Shown here piece after piece: positions 39,896 through 48,714 of a DNA stretch of 64,000 nucleotides. The position numbers and the translations under genes are program-made. A model generated the notes under the pieces. That model was not told where the DNA came from, made no database searches, and saw only the letters and a program-made list of their open reading frames with translations. The DNA comes from Pandoraea aquatica (lineage in GTDB: Bacteria > Pseudomonadota > Gammaproteobacteria > Burkholderiales > Burkholderiaceae). Every line of letters starts with the position of its first letter. Within the stretch, counting starts at the first letter, position 1. Location of the stretch: assembly GCF_902459565.1 (NCBI RefSeq), contig NZ_CABPSN010000001.1:248001-312000 (forward strand), read 5' to 3'.

Positions 39896-41428
39896 TCAGT
39901 TCGCCGTCAAATACTTCCGAAAATCCCCGTCCAGCGACGCGAGCGACCGATCGATCGTCTGACGATGGGTATCGATCCACTTGCCGTCGGCGCTCAGTTC
40001 GCTATCGGTGCGCGCCAGCATGCGCTTCATCTCGGCCGGTTGCGGGCCACCGGACGTTGCACGATGCTTGACGATGGCGACCGGATCGAGCGTCGCACGG
40101 AATTGCGCTTCGCTCATCGGCAGGTCTCCCCCGCTGACCTTCATCTCCGCGAGCGTCTGCTTGAAGATACGCTGCGCTTCCGAATACGGGAACTGACTCG
40201 GACGCAAGTCGTGGGCCTTGGCGTAATCGACGATCTCCGACGCAAAGTGATGTCCCACGCGGAATGGCAGTCCGTAGTCGCGCATCAGCACGTCGGCGAT
40301 TTCCTGCGACGCTGTCCAGTCGCTGTCGAGTTCGTCGAGCGCGCGCTGCGGATCGATCACCAGTGCGTTGAGTACACGATCCCAGCGCTTGAGCAGCGCC
40401 GTCGTCTTGTCGAGCACCGCCATGTTTTCGTCGATGTGTTTTGCATCGCTCATCCCGGGCGGGATGTTGTGCGCGGTGATCGCACGCCCGACACCCAGCG
40501 TCACGACCATCGACGCCGCCGTGCGGGTGTCGTTAAGCAGCCCGGGGTTACGCTTCTGTGGCATGGCGCTTGAGACGTACGTGTTACCGCCGCCTTCGCG
40601 CAGCAAGATCCACGGACGCGGTTGCGCATACTGCACCATCACATCCTGCACAAACGACGACGTGTGCAGCGCAATGCTCGTCGCCAGTGCGCCAATCTCC
40701 ACGGGCAGATCCGTCGCCGCGATCTGGGCGGCATCGTACGCGTTGTCGACCTTGTCGGCGAAACCGAGCGCGTGCGCCATCTTGTCGCGATCGAGCGGCC
40801 AGCTCGTGCCATTGAGCACGGTGGTGCCCATCGGCGACAGATCCACTCGTGCATATAGCTCATGCAGACGTTGAGCGTCGCGCTGCAATCCGGCCACGTG
40901 ACCCAACAGATAGTGCCCGTAGCTATTCGGCTGCGCTGCGACGCCATTCGTGTAGTTGGGCACGACGGTCGATTCGTACTGTTGCGCGAGCCGGCGAAGC
41001 GTCGCCGTCGTCGTGCGCAATTGCGCGGCAAGGACAAGCAACCGATCGCGATACATCGCAGCGCGCACCGTCGCGAGCATGTCCTGACTGGAGCGTCCCG
41101 CATGCAGCAGTGTCGCTTCGACGCCCGCCGCCTTGATCAACAACGGCTCGAACGTGATCACCAGATCCGGACGCGCGCCGCCGGGCTGATCGCCTGCGCG
41201 CAGCACCGTATCGAGTCCCTGAGCGATGTGCGGCGCAAGCTTCGCATCCAGCAAACCCTGTCGGGTGTTGATGACAAGCGACGCCTTGTTGATTTCGCCC
41301 AGCCAGAAAAACGCGTCTCGCTGAGGCGCGGCCGCCGCCGTGGTGTCCGTTGAGGTTTGCGCCATGGCTGGCGCGGAAAGCATCGTCATAAGGCACAGTC
41401 CTAGTCCGGCAATTCTTGTCTTGCGCAC
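39896..41428 (-). CDS. Exported argininosuccinate-lyase-family protein
   Basis: 510 residues. A clear signal peptide (residues 1-23, cleavage AMA-QTS) precedes a fumarase/argininosuccinate-lyase fold. Family motifs are present: LHAGRSSQD (107-115; argininosuccinate lyase HTGRSRND), NYTNGVAAQPNSYGHYLL (158-175; family PGYTHLQRAQP) and the mobile-loop signature SSAMPQKRNP with Ser286. In the second motif the His of THLQ, which takes part in catalysis in argininosuccinate lyase, is Asn161. A periplasmic location is odd for a family that is normally cytoplasmic. It may cleave a different C-N or C-O bond, or be non-catalytic. Confidence 0.8.
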   Translation of the reverse strand: MRKTRIAGLGLCLMTMLSAPAMAQTSTDTTAAAAPQRDAFFWLGEINKASLVINTRQGLLDAKLAPHIAQGLDTVLRAGDQPGGARPDLVITFEPLLIKAAGVEATLLHAGRSSQDMLATVRAAMYRDRLLVLAAQLRTTTATLRRLAQQYESTVVPNYTNGVAAQPNSYGHYLLGHVAGLQRDAQRLHELYARVDLSPMGTTVLNGTSWPLDRDKMAHALGFADKVDNAYDAAQIAATDLPVEIGALATSIALHTSSFVQDVMVQYAQPRPWILLREGGGNTYVSSAMPQKRNPGLLNDTRTAASMVVTLGVGRAITAHNIPPGMSDAKHIDENMAVLDKTTALLKRWDRVLNALVIDPQRALDELDSDWTASQEIADVLMRDYGLPFRVGHHFASEIVDYAKAHDLRPSQFPYSEAQRIFKQTLAEMKVSGGDLPMSEAQFRATLDPVAIVKHRATSGGPQPAEMKRMLARTDSELSADGKWIDTHRQTIDRSLASLDGDFRKYLTAN

Positions 41429-41585
41429 CGCGTGTCTCCTGATCCTGACGGCGTCCGAAGGGGGATCGGCGCCGATGTTTTGTGCAGTCGGTCACGATAC
41501 TCCGGTCGACGTTTTCGCGCCACATTCGGCTGCGCCGATATAGTAGGATCTCGATATTGCGCTCACTCCCCTGCTCCATTTCATC

Positions 41586-42482
41586 GTGCCCACGAAAAGC
41601 GTCGAAATAGTGCCCAAGTCCGCCAATCCGAAAGCCAAGGCGAGCGCCTCCGGCCAACCGGTGAAAGCCGCGGGCAAGGTCACTGGAAAGCCCGCCGGCA
41701 ACGCACCGCCGCTCGGCACTCAGAGCGTTCATCGGGCCGTGACCGTTCTGCGCGAAATCGCCGCGCACGGCATGAAGGGGTTGCGCCTGTCCGACATCGC
41801 CGACGCGCTCTCGCTCGAACGTCCGACCGCCCACCGTATCGTCAAGGGACTTGTCGCGCAGGGCATGCTGATGCAAAACCGGGAGACACGGCACTATCAT
41901 CTCGGCCACGTCGTCTACGAACTGGGGCTCGCAGCGTCGCCGCATTTCAGCTTGCGCGAGCTTTGTCAGCCCACACTGCAAACACTGGCCGACAAGTCGG
42001 GCGATTCCGTCTTCCTGATGGTGCGCAGCGGCCTTGACGCCGTCTGCATCGATCTGCTCGAAGGCAGCTACCCGATTCAGACGCGCACGCTTGAAATTGG
42101 CGGTCGACGCCCGCTGGGTGTCGGTGCGGGCAGTCTGGCCCTGCTCATCTCGCTGCCACCCGACGAACGCGAGCGTGTGATGTCGACCAATGCAGGACGC
42201 CTCAATACGTTCGGCAATTTCACACAGTCGCGACTGGAAAAGGCGATTGCGGCGTCGACGGACGCTGGCTATGCGATTAACGAGGAAGATGTGCTGCCGG
42301 GCGTGTCGGCCATCGGGTTGTCGATCCGGCCGCGTCAGGGTGCGCCGTATGCGGCGATCAGCATTGCGGCCATCGAATCGCGGCTTTCCGGCGAACGACG
42401 CATCGAGATGGCCAGACTCCTGCAAAAAGAAGTGCGCGCGCTGGAAAAAAAGCTGGACGCCGAATCGCTCCTCTGGGAGTAA
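41586..42482 (+). CDS. IclR-family transcriptional regulator 1
   Basis: 298 residues from a GTG at 41586 without a clear ribosome site; a Lys/Ala/Pro-rich tail of about 35 residues precedes the domain. Winged HTH: TQSVHRAVTVLREIAAHGMK, LSDIADALSLERPTAHRIVKG. The C-terminal IclR effector domain has VCIDLLEGSYPIQTRTLEIGGRRPLGVGAG, then ISIAAIESRLSGERR (quoted in parts). It is a paralogue of the regulator at 62524; the two bracket the acyl-CoA catabolic locus. It is convergent with the distal end of the long minus-strand operon. Confidence 0.9.
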   Translation: MPTKSVEIVPKSANPKAKASASGQPVKAAGKVTGKPAGNAPPLGTQSVHRAVTVLREIAAHGMKGLRLSDIADALSLERPTAHRIVKGLVAQGMLMQNRETRHYHLGHVVYELGLAASPHFSLRELCQPTLQTLADKSGDSVFLMVRSGLDAVCIDLLEGSYPIQTRTLEIGGRRPLGVGAGSLALLISLPPDERERVMSTNAGRLNTFGNFTQSRLEKAIAASTDAGYAINEEDVLPGVSAIGLSIRPRQGAPYAAISIAAIESRLSGERRIEMARLLQKEVRALEKKLDAESLLWE

Positions 42483-42519
42483 CGCGGCGAGGCGCGGCGA
42501 ATCGCTCGCCGCCCCTCCA

Positions 42520-43023
42520 TCAGCCCAGCGCAATATCCGGGTGCGGCGTGGGCACCCCATAAGCCCCGCCCGCATAGAGCAGCGGCACCCGGTCACAGTG
42601 ATGAAGATCCATCACCTCACCGACAAAGATGAAATGGTCGCCGCCCTCGTACTTGAAGGCGAGATCGCATTCGAACCACGCCACACACCCGTCGAAGAGC
42701 GGCATGCCGCCACGGCCGCTGCGCCACTCCACCCCTTCGAAGCGATCCGGCACCGGAGACGCGAACCGAGCTGCGAGCGGCATTTGATCCGCACACAATA
42801 CATTGATCGCAAAGCGTCCCGAGGTCTCGAATACCTCCAGACTGCGCGAGCGCTTATTGATGCTCCAGAGCACGAGCGGCGGCGAGAGCGACACGGAATT
42901 GAATGAGTTCGCCGTCAGGCCCACCGGCGTGCCGTCGGGCATAGTGGTCGTGACGATGGTCACGCCGGTGGCGAAGCGCCCCAACGCGTGACGAAAGTGG
43001 CTGGCATCGAACGGGGTAGTCAC
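42520..43023 (-). CDS. Flavin reductase (FMN-dependent monooxygenase partner)
   Basis: 167 residues from the GTG at 43023, chosen for the strong GAGGAGG 5-6 nt upstream; an ATG at 43047 would contain that site. The domain is the flavin-reductase-like split barrel: RFATGVTIVTTTMPDGTPVGLTANSFNSVSLSPPLVLWSINKRS (in parts), FAINVLCADQ, GDHFIFVGEVMDL. Homologues such as HsaB, DszD-type and HpaC-type reduce FMN/FAD with NAD(P)H and feed a two-component monooxygenase. It is the last gene of the minus-strand operon; the best partner inside it is the acyl-CoA-dehydrogenase-fold protein at 46466. Confidence 0.87.
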   Translation of the reverse strand: MTTPFDASHFRHALGRFATGVTIVTTTMPDGTPVGLTANSFNSVSLSPPLVLWSINKRSRSLEVFETSGRFAINVLCADQMPLAARFASPVPDRFEGVEWRSGRGGMPLFDGCVAWFECDLAFKYEGGDHFIFVGEVMDLHHCDRVPLLYAGGAYGVPTPHPDIALG

Positions 43024-43105
43024 GGAAGCCTCCTCGAAAAACGTCAAAACGATCTTTGTTCATCGTGCCCGGCGTCGCCGACGCACGACAGCGCTTGCAA
43101 TCCCT

Positions 43106-43534
43106 TTAGTGCGCCAACGTCGTGGCCACCACTGCGGCTCCACTGGCGACCGTCTTGTCGCCGACGCGCGCTACGATCTCGCATCGCAGACGCTGACGTC
43201 CGTCGCTGCCGGGGGCGCTGTCTGCCACGGTGCCCGTCACGACGACCACGTCACCCGGTCGCACCGGTGCATTGAAGCGCGCCTCGATGTCGACGATGGT
43301 CGCCGCCGGGCCCGCCCAGTCCGATACCGCGCGCCCCATGAATCCCATTGTGAGCATGCCGTGGGCGATCACGCCGCCCAGGCCAGCCTCTTGCGCATAG
43401 CGCTGGTCGTAGTGGATACGGTTGTAGTCATCCGATGCCCCCGCGTATCTCACCAGTTGCGTGGTCGTCACCGCCGGTATCGAGAGCGCGAAGGTGTCGC
43501 CCACGCGCGCCTGCAATAGAAGTTTCTCGTTCAT
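43106..43534 (-). CDS. MaoC-type hotdog hydratase
   Basis: 142 residues from the ATG at 43534 (MNEKLLLQARVGDTF), which overlaps the stop of the preceding gene by 4 bp (ATGA). The hydratase-2 motif is recognisable: YAGASDDYNRIHYDQRYAQEAGLGGVIAHGMLTMG (in parts), with the catalytic Asp and His in DYNRIHYD. Members hydrate enoyl-CoA to (R)-3-hydroxyacyl-CoA. Together with its neighbour at 43531 it probably forms a heteromeric hydratase, as for paired MaoC-like proteins in steroid and fatty-acid pathways. Confidence 0.87.
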   Translation of the reverse strand: MNEKLLLQARVGDTFALSIPAVTTTQLVRYAGASDDYNRIHYDQRYAQEAGLGGVIAHGMLTMGFMGRAVSDWAGPAATIVDIEARFNAPVRPGDVVVVTGTVADSAPGSDGRQRLRCEIVARVGDKTVASGAAVVATTLAH

Positions 43535-44016
43535 GCCAGACTCCCCGACGCGACTTGCTGTGCCGATCGATAGACGGTGGTGCGACGCACCGTGAATACG
43601 CATTCCCGAGCCACGCCGTCGTCGCCTATCAGGTAGCCAGACATCACCTGGCGCATCAGCGACATTGCACCTCGCGCGCCTGTCTTTTCGTCGACGCCGA
43701 CGAATTGGAGGCGGCATTCGAAACGCATGCCGGCCACGATGGGCTGAACGTAGTGAAATCCCATCTCTCCGGCGACGATGCGACGCCGGTCCAGCGTCGC
43801 CATCCAGGGCGGATCCTGCGGGGCGCGAAAGCAGGTCGGAAACGTTGGCGGCGCCACGATGCCGTCGTAGCCATGTCGACGCGCGAATCCGTCGTCGCGA
43901 TACAGTGGGTTGCCGTCTCCGATCGCGTCAGCGAACTTGCGAATCGCCCCGCGTTCGACTTCCACCAGAAACGGCGGTGCGCTCGTGCCAATCAGCGAAT
44001 GGTCGATCTCTGTCAT
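43531..44016 (-). CDS. MaoC-like N-terminal hotdog dehydratase partner (FAS1-like)
   Basis: 161 residues from the ATG at 44016 with GAGGAG upstream. Sequence blocks SLIGTSAPPFLVEVERGAIRKFADAIGDGNPLYRD (in parts), YDGIVAPPTFPTCF and the hotdog central helix fit the MaoC-like N-terminal dehydratase family (FAS1-like dehydratase domain), which usually lacks one active-site pair and needs the partner MaoC encoded next to it. The two genes overlap by 4 bp, consistent with equimolar subunits. The role in the pathway is hydration of an unsaturated acyl-CoA. Confidence 0.85.
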   Translation of the reverse strand: MTEIDHSLIGTSAPPFLVEVERGAIRKFADAIGDGNPLYRDDGFARRHGYDGIVAPPTFPTCFRAPQDPPWMATLDRRRIVAGEMGFHYVQPIVAGMRFECRLQFVGVDEKTGARGAMSLMRQVMSGYLIGDDGVARECVFTVRRTTVYRSAQQVASGSLA

Positions 44017-44050
44017 CGTCACGCTCCTCATTCGTCGCTCGCGGGCCGCC

Positions 44051-45217
44051 TCACTCGACACGTTCGACAATGGTCGCCGTGCCAAGTCCGCCGCCGCAGC
44101 ACATCGACTGCAACCCGTACAGGCCACCGCGCAACTCCAGCTCGTCGACCAACCCCGCCATGAGGCGCGCGCCCGTCGACCCGAGCGGATGCCCCACTGC
44201 GATGGCGCCGCCATTCACATTCACACGCGAGAGATCGGGCTTTATCTCGGCAAGCCACGCGCCCAGCACCGACGCGAATGCCTCGTTGATCTCGAACAGA
44301 TCGATGTCCTCGAGGGCAAGCCCGGCGCGCGCAAGAATCTGCTGTGTCGCCGGAATCGGGCCGGTGAGCATCATCGCCGGATCGACGCCGACCACGAGTT
44401 GCGCACGCAATACGGCACGCGGACGCAAGCCGTACTCACGCGCCTTCGCCGCCGTCATCAGCAGAATGGCTGCCGCGCCGTCGGACACCTGGCTGGCGTT
44501 GCCTGCGGTTACCTTGCCGTCTTCACGAAACGACGGTTTTAGCGAGGCCAGCTTTTCCAACGAGGTATCGCGCCGTACCCCTTCGTCCCGTGTGAGCGGC
44601 TGGCCGTCGGCCCCGGCTACGGGTAGAAGCTGGCGCGAAAACCGGTCGGCGTCGTGCGCCGCTGCGCTCAGCGCATGACTGCGCAGCGCCAGTTCGTCCA
44701 GATAGGAACGTCCGAGCTTCCAGTGCTCGGCGATGCGCTCGGCTGCAATGCCCATAGAGGGCATCGAAAACCGCTCCACCAGCGACTCGGGATACCGGCG
44801 TCCGTAACGTGTATCGTCGTTCCCGCCTTGCGTTGTGGACATCAGTTCGACGCCACCGGCGATGACCACATCGCACGTGCCACTGCGAATCAGGTTGTCG
44901 GCGAAGTGAATGGCCTGCTGCGACGATCCGCAGGCTCGTTGCACGGTCGTTCCCGGTACCGTTACCGGGAAGTCGGCCATCAGCAACGCGGTGCGGGCAA
45001 TGTTGCCCGCCTGTTCGCCCACCTGCGTCGCACATCCGGCGACCACGTCGTCGACATCGCCTGCTGGCACACCGTTGCGCACCAGCACGGCACTCAGGAC
45101 CTGAGCAAGCAGTGCCGCAGCATGCCATTCCCTGAGCGCGCCATTGCGACGCCCGACAGGCGTGCGCACGACGTCGACGATGACCGGCTCCCGGTCGGCA
45201 AGCGCACTGGCTTTCAT
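44051..45217 (-). CDS. Acetyl-CoA acetyltransferase / 3-ketoacyl-CoA thiolase
   Basis: 388 residues from the ATG at 45217, which overlaps the upstream stop (ATGA). Thiolase active sites are complete: nucleophile Cys96 in QRACGSSQQA, NEAFASV, the GHPLGSTGARL His, and the second Cys in MCCGGGLGTA. The GGVELMSTTQ loop replaces the usual GG-E-M-S-x-P. It should cleave a 3-ketoacyl-CoA with CoA, ending the beta-oxidation round started by the neighbouring dehydrogenases and hydratases. The chain length or ring-cleavage substrate is unknown. Confidence 0.9.
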   Translation of the reverse strand: MKASALADREPVIVDVVRTPVGRRNGALREWHAAALLAQVLSAVLVRNGVPAGDVDDVVAGCATQVGEQAGNIARTALLMADFPVTVPGTTVQRACGSSQQAIHFADNLIRSGTCDVVIAGGVELMSTTQGGNDDTRYGRRYPESLVERFSMPSMGIAAERIAEHWKLGRSYLDELALRSHALSAAAHDADRFSRQLLPVAGADGQPLTRDEGVRRDTSLEKLASLKPSFREDGKVTAGNASQVSDGAAAILLMTAAKAREYGLRPRAVLRAQLVVGVDPAMMLTGPIPATQQILARAGLALEDIDLFEINEAFASVLGAWLAEIKPDLSRVNVNGGAIAVGHPLGSTGARLMAGLVDELELRGGLYGLQSMCCGGGLGTATIVERVE

Positions 45218-46401
45218 TCGCCTGACTCCCCGGACGTCGGTGCCCACTGGCTGTTCTTGCGGCCAAGCAGATGCCCGGCGATCATGTTTTTATGAATCTG
45301 CAAGGTGCCGCCGTAAATCGATCCGCCGCGCACTTCGCGATACAACCCTTCGACGGGATACTCCGCCATGTAGCCATAGCCGCCGAGAAGCTGAATCGCG
45401 TCGTCGCAGATTTCCTTCGCGGCCTGCGCGACGTAGACTTTTGCCACCGACGTCTCCAGCGGCGACGGCAGTCCGCTTGCGGTGTTCGATGCCGCGCGGT
45501 AGGTCAGCATCTGGGCGGCTTCGAGCTTGACCTTCATGTCGGCCAGCATCCATTGCAAACCCTGGAAGTCGGCCAGTTCGCGGCCGAACTGCTTGCGCTC
45601 CTGCACGTAATGCAACGCGAATTCGAACGCCGCCTGCGCAGAGCCGAGCATGCGCGAGATGCTGCCCAGCCGCTCCACGTTGTACACGCTGATCAGCTTC
45701 GCAAATGCACGACTCTCGGCGAGGATGTTGGCCTTCGGCACGCGACAGTCGTCGAAGTACAGCTCGTACTGCCGTTCGCCAGCCATATTCAACGTCCCGC
45801 CGCTGCACGAGAATCCGGGAGCATCGTGCGGCACCATGATCGCGCCGATGTCGCTCGCGCGGCCGGTGTTGCCGAAGCGGCAATAGAGCATCGTGTAGTG
45901 ATGCCCTTTTGCGGCGCTGATGAAGATCTTCTGGCCATTGATGATGACGTCGTCGCCCTCGATGCGCGCGCGCGTCTTCATTGCCGTGGCGGCAGATCCG
46001 GCATCCGGTTCGGTAATGCCGATCGACACGCCGATCTCGCCGCGTGCGACGCCGCCCACGAAACGCGTCTTCTGCGCCTGCGTGCCCAGCTCCAGCACGG
46101 CGCCGATGGCACCGGTGGAGGTGCGGTGCGCCAGACCGCCCAGCGTGGAGTCGACACGCTGAATGGTCTGGATCAGTAGCAGGGTCTCCAGCAGCGGCAG
46201 GCCCACGCCGCCATACTCCTGTGGCATGTTCAACGCCAGCAATCCGGCTTCGGCCATCTGTCGGCGTAGCCGTTGCAACGGCGCGAAGTCGCCCTTGGTC
46301 TCGGCCTCATGCGCCTCCTTGGCGAACGGGAGTAACTGACGACACAACTTTTCGGTGGCATCGATCAGTTCGCGCTGCGTTTCGGTGAGCTGAAAATCCA
46401 T
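45214..46401 (-). CDS. Acyl-CoA dehydrogenase
   Basis: 395 residues from the ATG at 46401. Standard fold: N-terminal helical domain, FAD motif ISIGITEPDAGSAATAMKTRA-type (in parts: GITEPDAGSAA), middle beta domain, and the C-terminal block QLLGGYGYMAEYPVEGLYREVRG. The medium-chain catalytic Glu position (YEGT) is Gly here (IYGGTLQI), but a Glu is present at the isovaleryl-CoA-dehydrogenase position in NVERLGSIS (about residue 240), so the base has probably shifted, as in branched-chain enzymes. Electrons go to ETF. The second gene of this fold upstream lacks both Glu positions. Confidence 0.88.
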   Translation of the reverse strand: MDFQLTETQRELIDATEKLCRQLLPFAKEAHEAETKGDFAPLQRLRRQMAEAGLLALNMPQEYGGVGLPLLETLLLIQTIQRVDSTLGGLAHRTSTGAIGAVLELGTQAQKTRFVGGVARGEIGVSIGITEPDAGSAATAMKTRARIEGDDVIINGQKIFISAAKGHHYTMLYCRFGNTGRASDIGAIMVPHDAPGFSCSGGTLNMAGERQYELYFDDCRVPKANILAESRAFAKLISVYNVERLGSISRMLGSAQAAFEFALHYVQERKQFGRELADFQGLQWMLADMKVKLEAAQMLTYRAASNTASGLPSPLETSVAKVYVAQAAKEICDDAIQLLGGYGYMAEYPVEGLYREVRGGSIYGGTLQIHKNMIAGHLLGRKNSQWAPTSGESGE

Positions 46402-46465
46402 GAAAACTCTCGAAGTCTTGGTTGACGGGAGGGGGCCGGTTTTATCCGACGTATAAGCGCGAGGC

Positions 46466-47644
46466 TCAGCGCTGCAACGTCGAATCGAAGGACTCGCCCA
46501 GTTCGGCGGCACCGACGATCTGGGCCGTCTTGTCGTGCCCGACGTGCAGGATGTGCGTGTTCAGATCGCGAATCAGACGCGCCAGCGGGAACTCGTCGAA
46601 CAGCGCCGTCGAGCCGGCCAGCATGATCAGCGTGTGCGACATCTCCAGTGCCGCATGCGCGCAGATCGATTTCGCTTGCATCGAGATCAGTTCCGCGCGT
46701 TGCACATCACCCGTGCGCCAGGCGTCGATGGCGTTTTCGAAGACGACTTGTGCCCCGTGCAACTGGGTCTTCGCCTCGCCCATGCGTAACTGCACGAACG
46801 GATCTTTGCCCCGGCCACGCTCGACCAGACTCTGACGCACCCACTCGTAAGCGCCTTCGATCATGCCGAGATAATTCGCCGTGAAGCCGAGATGGAAGCG
46901 CCCCTGCCAGCGTCCTCGGGGGTAGACGCCGGGCTCGCCGAGCACGTGGAGCTCGTCGATGAAGACGTCGTTCAGGTAGATCTCCGGGCTCGGGCACACG
47001 CGCATGCCGGTTGGGCGGTACCAGTCGTGATTGACGCTGAGTCCCTCCATTCCCGGCTCGACGATGACCATCAGGTGCGACTTGAAGTACTCGGTTTCGC
47101 CTTCGATGGTCGCGAACACGATGGCGACGCCATTCTCATAGCCATTCGTCGCATAGTTCTTGTTGCCGTTGACGATGTAGCCGCCGTCGACCCGCTTCGC
47201 TGTGGTCTTAAGCACGTACATATGCTTGCGCCCAGCCTCGCTGCCGACGAACGAGGAAACGCTCATCCCCTGCGTCATAGGCTTCACGAAGCGCTCGCGC
47301 TGCGCGTCGGTGCCCAGTTCGTCGAGTGCCCACGCCACGTGGTTCTGTACCTGCATGCAGTGTGCGGTGCCCGGTGACACACGAGCCACGCGCCGCATCG
47401 CTTGCAGGAATGTGGCCGGATCGGAGGACATGACGTTGCTGCCAAGGCCACCGTGCTCCTTACGCACGGTGGCAGTGAGCAAGCCGAGCTCGAACAAGTC
47501 CTGCAAGTTCTCGAACGGCATGCCCGCCGCGTCGTGATACGCGCGCTCGCGTGCCGGAAAGCGGCTTTTCACGACCGATTCCAGCGCGGCAAGCACCTCG
47601 GGGTTGCCCTGCCGGGACAATGAAGGGGTTTCCGCAAAATTCAT
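46466..47644 (-). CDS. Acyl-CoA-dehydrogenase-fold flavoprotein, possibly a monooxygenase
   Basis: 392 residues from the ATG at 47644 (ATGA overlap with the ATPase gene). The fold is recognisable from FVGSEAGRKHMYVLKTTAKRVDGGYIVNGNKNYATNG (in parts) and the C-terminal four-helix bundle. Neither the YEGT-position Glu (here HVGHDKTAQ) nor the isovaleryl-type Glu (TANYLGMIEGA) is present, so ordinary dehydrogenation is doubtful. Group D flavin monooxygenases (HsaA, DszC, HpaB) share the fold and need a flavin reductase, and the operon ends with one at 42520. Either a true dehydrogenase with a displaced base or a hydroxylase is possible. Confidence 0.75.
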   Translation of the reverse strand: MNFAETPSLSRQGNPEVLAALESVVKSRFPARERAYHDAAGMPFENLQDLFELGLLTATVRKEHGGLGSNVMSSDPATFLQAMRRVARVSPGTAHCMQVQNHVAWALDELGTDAQRERFVKPMTQGMSVSSFVGSEAGRKHMYVLKTTAKRVDGGYIVNGNKNYATNGYENGVAIVFATIEGETEYFKSHLMVIVEPGMEGLSVNHDWYRPTGMRVCPSPEIYLNDVFIDELHVLGEPGVYPRGRWQGRFHLGFTANYLGMIEGAYEWVRQSLVERGRGKDPFVQLRMGEAKTQLHGAQVVFENAIDAWRTGDVQRAELISMQAKSICAHAALEMSHTLIMLAGSTALFDEFPLARLIRDLNTHILHVGHDKTAQIVGAAELGESFDSTLQR

Positions 47645-48714
47645 GATGCCTCCTGAAAGGGGACCGCCTGAGCTTCCGGAGCGGAGGTCTTGGCGGTTTC
47701 TATCGCTTTCGGGCCGATGGCGCGCGCAGCGGTGTTCGCTGTCGCGACGGGAATCGTCTCCGCGAAATGACATGTCACCCAGTGGCGCGGCGCAATCTCC
47801 CGCGCGACCGGCTTCTCCTCACGACATCGCGCTGCCGCATGCGGGCAACGCGGATGAAACGGGCATCCCGACGGGGGATTCATCGGCGATGGAATTTCGC
47901 CGGCCACCGCCTGTTCGCCGCTGCCGCCACGCGCGTCGACGGACGCAATCAGCGCCTGCGTATACGGATGACGCGCGCCTCGCATCAGCGTCGCGGTATC
48001 GGCGACTTCCATGAACTCGCCGAGGTACAGCACCCCGATGCGCTGGCTCATGTACGCCACGACCGCCAGATCGTGCGAGATCAGCAGATAGGTCAGATCG
48101 AGCGTGCCCTGAAGGTCCTTGAGCAGGTTCAAGATCTGGGCCTGAATCGACACATCGAGTGCGGAAACCGGTTCGTCGAGGATCATGCAGCGCGGGCTGA
48201 GACTGAGCGCGCGGGCAATCGCCACGCGCTGACGTTGTCCGCCGGACAGCTCATGTGGGAACTTGCGCCCTGCGGCGCTCGGCAGCCCGACGAGTCGCAA
48301 GAGTTCGTCGACGCGCTGGACGCGACCGGCGTTGTCGAGCGTGCGATGGATGCGCAACGGCTCGTCGATAATCCGGCCGACGCGCGTGCGCGGATTCAGC
48401 GCGCTGTACGGGTCTTGCAAGACGGGTTGCAGCACACGATGAAAGTGTTCGCGTGCCTGTGCGCTCAGTTGCTGGATGTCTTGCCCGTCGACCTTGACTT
48501 CGCCGCTCGTTGCCGGTTCGGCCAGCATCAGCATCTTGGCGATGGTGCTCTTGCCGGAGCCGGACTCTCCCACCAGGCCGAAGGTCGCACCGGGCTCGAC
48601 GTCGAAGGTGACGCCGGCCACGGCATGCAGCGGCCGTGAGCGACCCAGCAAGCCGCGGCGCACATCGTAGGTTTTCCGGAGATTGCGCACCGAAAGATAC
48701 GGTTGAGACATCAC
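47641..48714 (-). CDS. Peptide/nickel-type ABC transporter ATPase (DppF-like)
   Basis: 357 residues. Walker A GESGSGKST, Q-loop, signature LSGGQRQRVAIARAL, Walker B MILDEPVSAL, and a C-terminal oligopeptide-transporter extension with CPFHPRCPHAAARC, a Cys-rich block that binds [4Fe-4S] in DppD/F-type ATPases, followed by a non-conserved tail. It follows the other ATPase with 4-bp overlap. In the operon it powers import of the substrate bound by the binding proteins at 53406 and 58144. Confidence 0.92.
   Translation of the reverse strand: MMSQPYLSVRNLRKTYDVRRGLLGRSRPLHAVAGVTFDVEPGATFGLVGESGSGKSTIAKMLMLAEPATSGEVKVDGQDIQQLSAQAREHFHRVLQPVLQDPYSALNPRTRVGRIIDEPLRIHRTLDNAGRVQRVDELLRLVGLPSAAGRKFPHELSGGQRQRVAIARALSLSPRCMILDEPVSALDVSIQAQILNLLKDLQGTLDLTYLLISHDLAVVAYMSQRIGVLYLGEFMEVADTATLMRGARHPYTQALIASVDARGGSGEQAVAGEIPSPMNPPSGCPFHPRCPHAAARCREEKPVAREIAPRHWVTCHFAETIPVATANTAARAIGPKAIETAKTSAPEAQAVPFQEAS

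Noticed and set aside
40923-42596. 557-residue frame spanning the lyase and IclR genes
   Set aside because: Crosses a promoter region and overlaps two well-supported genes; no domain.
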